Of a stretch of DNA of 38,355 nucleotides, positions 38,163 through 38,355 are shown in pieces. The notes under the pieces are model-generated. The model searched no databases, was not told the DNA's origin, and saw nothing but the letters and a program-made list of their open reading frames with translations. Position 1 is the first letter of the stretch, and the number at the start of each line of letters is the position of its first letter. The stretch lies in the IMG/VR virus record IMGVR_UViG_3300040801_000659, positions 1-38,355 of that record; one strand, 5' to 3'. The position numbers and the translations under genes were made by a program. This DNA comes from a virus.

Positions 38163-38355
38163 TTTTTCACATATTTAAGTTATACTTGTGAATTTCGTTT
38201 ATACCTCGTGAATTTCGTTTAGAAATTATATGTAATTAGTATCGTTTTTCGCTACTTTTCTCAAATTATATCTGTTTACGTATACTTACGTTACGTAATT
38301 TTACGCATTTGCACGTTCATATTTCTAATCCGTTAACGTATTCGTGAACATTATA
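38163..38355. promoter_or_regulatory. Upstream control region with repeats at the right edge
   Basis: 193 bp without a gene. It contains two copies of GTGAATTTCGTTTA (38188-38201 and 38208-38221, 20 bp apart) and the second copy of the 76-bp repeat (38280-38355) with TTACG words and an imperfect GTTAACG-TATT-CGTGAAC inverted repeat. No promoter with the TTG-N20-TAnnTTT pattern is visible. The array suggests binding sites for a regulator or replication protein. Confidence 0.55.

Noticed and set aside
1-38355. Temperate prophage
   Set aside because: No integrase, excisionase, repressor or attachment-site duplication could be found by eye. The terminal repeats belong to a gene duplication.

Overview
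The window looks like a complete, or nearly complete, tailed-phage genome of about 38.4 kb. Every convincing gene is on the minus strand, so it is transcribed from high to low coordinates. The head, portal and tail genes follow the HK97-like siphovirus order (P27-type small terminase, large terminase, portal, protease-capsid, connectors, tail tube, G/GT chaperones, tape measure, distal tail, fibres). I see no integrase, excisionase, CI-like repressor, DNA polymerase or replicative helicase, so a lytic phage that uses the host replisome is the simplest reading. The host is probably a member of the Bacteroidetes. Six promoters fit the Bacteroidetes sigma pattern (TTG, about 20 nt, TAnnTTTG or TAnnTTTA), Shine-Dalgarno sites are scarce, signal peptides end in Gly-Gln, and start regions are A-rich. 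Joining base 38355 to base 1 closes a short ORF with an immediate stop codon, which fits a circularly permuted genome.

Layout in transcription order. 38.2-36.4 kb: small early proteins, including a lipoprotein and a membrane protein, then DUF1367. 36.4-33.8 kb: C5-cytosine methyltransferase, two HNH nucleases and a zinc-finger GIY-YIG protein. 33.7-31.7 kb: terminase. 31.7-28.8 kb: four glycosyltransferase-like genes inside the head module. 28.7-27.8 kb: a small regulatory-looking protein and a GIY-YIG nuclease that shares its N-terminal domain, separated by a terminator. 27.7-22.9 kb: portal, fused protease/capsid, connectors. 22.9-17.3 kb: two paralogous tail-tube proteins, tail chaperones with a -1 frameshift site, tape measure, distal tail protein. 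17.3-10.5 kb: receptor-binding and fibre proteins, with three consecutive genes carrying Sec signal peptides. 10.5-8.3 kb: lysis module (small membrane proteins and an M15 endolysin). 8.3-6.7 kb: DEDD exonuclease and an HNH homing endonuclease. 6.7-5.7 kb: a regulatory hub with three promoters, terminators and structured RNA, and an SSB-like gene. 5.7-0.2 kb: DNA methyltransferase, possible nuclease, replisome-organizer-like protein with an internal repeat array, stand-alone DnaA domain IV protein and small genes, ending in a DUF7666 protein with a pentapeptide array.

The strongest candidates for something undescribed are: (1) a 113-nt RNA at 5806-5694 with its own promoter, two interleaved perfect or near-perfect stems (a pseudoknot or switch) and a U-tract just before the next start codon, preceded by an attenuator-like set of three mutually exclusive hairpins; (2) secreted fibre-like proteins; (3) the glycosyltransferase cassette; and (4) the small protein/GIY-YIG pair. 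Eight small genes below usual length cut-offs (36-72 aa) are added here; six of them fill gaps with ATGA, GTGA or TAATG junctions.
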